A program made the position numbers and the translations under genes. From NCBI RefSeq assembly GCF_037038585.1, contig NC_092520.1, forward strand, positions 149,791,104 through 149,855,103: a DNA stretch of 64,000 nucleotides, in the 5' to 3' direction. Every line of letters starts with the position of its first letter. Within the stretch, counting starts at the first letter, position 1. Origin of the DNA: Patagioenas fasciata. Lineage: Eukaryota; Chordata; Aves; Columbiformes; Columbidae. Shown one piece after another: positions 61,139 to 64,000 of the stretch. The notes beneath the pieces are model-generated. The model saw only the letters and a list, made by a program, of their open reading frames with translations, was not told the origin of the DNA and made no database searches.

Positions 61139-64000
61139 CTGGCGAGATGGGAGAAACCACATGAACCAGTGCAATTGCTAAGCTAACAGGCCTGCCGTCT
61201 TGGACAGGCTGCTGTCTCCTCCTGGGGTTTGTCTGGAAAGCCTGGGAAAGAGTCAAATTGTGTGTTTTAAACATGCTGAGAGCACTCGGTTGCCCCTCAC
61301 AGTCACCTCATGATGTTAATAGCCACAAGATACTTGTGGTGATCAAGAGCTCTGTAAGGTTAGAAAAATACTGGGTATTTTTGTGGAAAACAAGATTGTC
61401 TAGCGTTACAATAATGTAGATTACCCAGAGCTAGGGATTTTGCAAGGAATATTAAATTCTCTTCCTTCAGGGCACAGACAAGCCTCAAACTTGCAGGGGA
61501 TTAGAGAGAGATCTTCTCTTTGGGTCAAGTGTTCAAGGAACAATCAGTGGCTGGGCTTTGTGTCTCCTCTGAGCACTTTTTGCTGGCTACTGTCTTAAAC
61601 AAGATGCTGGAGCAGATGGGACAATCCACATTTTTGTTTCTGAAACCAGGGACACAATTTTATCAAAACATCAAGCACTGAAATGCACTGAGACAAGGGG
61701 TGGGATCCATCACACCTAACTTTAATCACTCAGGCACATTTTTTGTCAGTGGAAAGAAACAGGTATTTACAAGGGGTAAATCACCTGGTTGCCCTTAACC
61801 CAATTACAAGCTGTGGGTCGTTTGGCTGCTTCTAGCCATCCACTTTTCTCTATTTTTCTTGCGGAGTTTCTCAGTTCCTCTGTTACCTGTCTTGACTCAT
61901 ATGCTGAAAACAAACAAACAAAATATGGAAAAGGGGATTATAGTTTTCCATTCACCCAGAGTGCCATCAGCTGGCAATAAACCACCTGCAAAGGCAACAG
62001 TTACAAAAGATTTGGAGATATCTGCAGCAAGCTACAAACTTCTTTCTTAAAAAACAAATGAAAAACAACATTTCCATGTAGCAGACAGGCTTCAGCTCTC
62101 AGTAATCAGCCTTCTGACAGCTGTAGTAAAGACCAGCAGCCTTGCTCTCAGTGCTGTCCGATAGATGACCCTTTAAATCTGGAGATAAGGCCAAGGTGAC
62201 CTCTTTTGTTGAGAGTGGTAGAAGAGTTCTCCAGGTACACACTGGAAGTAGAACTATGCCTACATCAAATGGTAAGTCCTATTTTAGTCCTTTTGTACCA
62301 GATGCAGTAGAAAATGTAATCTTTCTTCCATATTCTGGGCATGACACGTGGAAAGGGTTATGGCTTGTGCTTCGTGTTGCTGTCTCTGGCTTCCTTGTGC
62401 ATCCTGGGGCAAGGGTGGGAGCGGGAGCAAAGCCAGTGACCCTGGGAGACAGCTGTGTGTGGTTCTGTGCCTGATCCTGAAACTGGAGGTGGATTTCAGG
62501 AGCGGGTTGTGGCCTGTGCTGGCGATCACCCTCATGTGAGAAAGGTGTGGGAAAGCTGGTGGGAAGGACTGTGTCCAATTTGAACTACTGGTGACTTGTG
62601 ATCCCTAAGAAGGGGCTGGATTGGGGTAGGAAAGTGCTTTGGGGGAATTTTTTTTTAGGGGGGCGGGAGGAGTATAGCTTAAAGCATTACTCCTACATTT
62701 ATATAGTCCTAAAATTACATTTGGCCCTTTGAAGGCAACTGTGAGACTGATGTGGCCCCCAGGGAAAATGAGTTTGACACCCCTGGCTTAAAGCGTGCAG
62801 TTCTTGTGGTTTCTAACAGTAAAGTTACTGTGGTTAAGAGGCTCCTCTGCAAAGCTTGTGTTTCTTGCTGTCAAAGGTAGAAGTTTAAAGATACTGGAAG
62901 GAGTTAAAAGTAGAAGTCTAGAGAGCTGGTAAGGACTCTAAGGTGGTGCATAAGTGTTCCAGACTTCTTAAACATTGCTGTCTGGTGTCTGGGCTGGAAG
63001 AGAGGTATCTCTCATCTTGGAGAAAGGAGGCCAGTGAAAGCTCCAATCCTTCGAACGTGTCTTAAAAACCTGAATTTAGTTACTGCCCCCTCTTAGCCGA
63101 CTTAAAAGCATACGATCCTGTCACAGCAGAGTGGTGCCTGTACCAAGTGGTGCAAGGTCTGAGATTTGGCCCCTTTCGTGTGTTTTCTTCCTTCTTTCTG
63201 CAGAGTCAGCCCTCCTCCCTGCAGCATCATAAGGCTGGGCATTGATAGTTTATATCTGCGTAATGATGAGTTAAGGGTGCGAGAACAAGAGCACTGTACA
63301 AACAAGACAGCGCTTTTGTTAGCTGAGTGACTGGTACAAGGAGGCTGAGACATCTGTTCCCACTTGCTTATGTGGAGATAAATAAAGCAAGTCAGGAGCC
63401 CTTGCTGAATGAAAACACATCCTCCTTTTCAGCTGCCCCCACGCTCCTATACCTGGGTTGTGAAATGGGGTAGAGTTGCAATGCACTGAGCTCTGTGTCT
63501 CAGATGATAAGGCAATAAAAATTGACAACTTTTACAAGGGCTTTTCTTGTGTGAATGAACACAATGGCATGCTCCCCTGTTTGGACATGATACCACAGAC
63601 AGGGATGGGCACCACTCTCTGATGTGGAGTCACTGGATCTGGGAAACCCTTGCACTGAACAGTGCAAAACTGTGATTCATGTTTCCAAGTTTTGTCAGCC
63701 CAAGCTTAGTAGATCCAGAAAGGTAGCCAAAAGGTTACTGGGTGATGAAAGCTGGACACAAATCTTTCATTTAGGCAACTAACCAATCAACCAGTTTGAT
63801 GTTGGCATCCTTACAATGCAGGAGTCCTTATGATGCAGGTGAAAGTTAAAGAAATCTGTCTCCTCTATGGATTTGCCTTTACAGGGTATTTATTCACTTT
63901 CAGTCCAGCAGCTGTGAATGCAAGTCTTGGGCCTCAAAGAACAAGAGACTTAAACAAACCAGAAGTCTTCAGAGACCTGGCATTTTGATTAATGCAGGAG
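61139..64000 (-). other. NINJ2: NINJ2 intron 1, partial
   Basis: Non-coding sequence upstream of NINJ2 exon 2. No start-codon exon ending in a phase 0 donor could be recognised. It contains a probable hAT tail (about 62690-62792) and otherwise nothing supported. Human NINJ2 also has a very long first intron. Confidence 0.7.
62690..62792. mobile_element. Probable hAT (Charlie-like) DNA transposon tail
   Basis: Contains atttggccctttgaaggcaa and aaaatgagtttgacacccct. The latter is a phrase I associate with the ends of old non-autonomous hAT elements in amniotes. There is no transposase, and the exact family and edges are uncertain. Confidence 0.45.

Noticed and set aside
61880-61907. Short - strand ATG with a donor-like gtaac as a possible NINJ2 exon 1
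   Set aside because: It would leave in phase 2, but NINJ2 exon 2 enters in phase 0.

Overview
The window is vertebrate nuclear DNA, almost certainly from a bird. It has GT-AG introns, short exons separated by compact introns, and at least ten truncated copies of the CR1 LINE, the dominant avian retroposon. Two protein genes are present, in convergent orientation. B4GALNT3 is on the + strand and NINJ2 on the - strand. From memory this is the same order and orientation as in mammals (human 12p13.33, with WNK1 beyond NINJ2). The species cannot be told from the sequence alone.

Region by region: 1-25752 is non-coding and is read here as the large first intron of B4GALNT3. Exon 1, with the start codon and membrane anchor, is not in the window. 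25753-50838 carries 19 coding exons of B4GALNT3 that splice in consistent phase into about 1,001 residues. These comprise a stem, a PA14 lectin-like domain, a long low-complexity linker with an acidic run, and a C-terminal beta-4-GalNAc-transferase domain ending in a normal stop. 50839-58714 is the tail-to-tail intergenic space with both 3' UTRs, one CR1 copy and an AT-rich block. 58715-61138 holds the last two coding exons of NINJ2 on the - strand. 61139-64000 is the start of its long first intron, and NINJ2 exon 1 lies beyond the window.

The two genes are not known to work together. B4GALNT3 is a Golgi enzyme that makes LacdiNAc (GalNAc-beta-1,4-GlcNAc) on glycoproteins. NINJ2 is a small two-pass plasma-membrane adhesion protein. 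Other content is repeats: CR1 fragments on both strands, a probable solitary LTR (27855-28512), a likely hAT DNA-transposon tail (about 62690-62792), a 36-bp tandem duplication (14969-15040), a G-quadruplex-type repeat (24453-24488) and homopolymer or simple repeats.

I found no new multi-gene system. The points most worth checking are two dibasic convertase-type motifs in the lumenal part of B4GALNT3, the CR1 insertion beside the largest exon, the LTR-like unit, and the CR1 copy in NINJ2 that keeps an open reverse-transcriptase tail.
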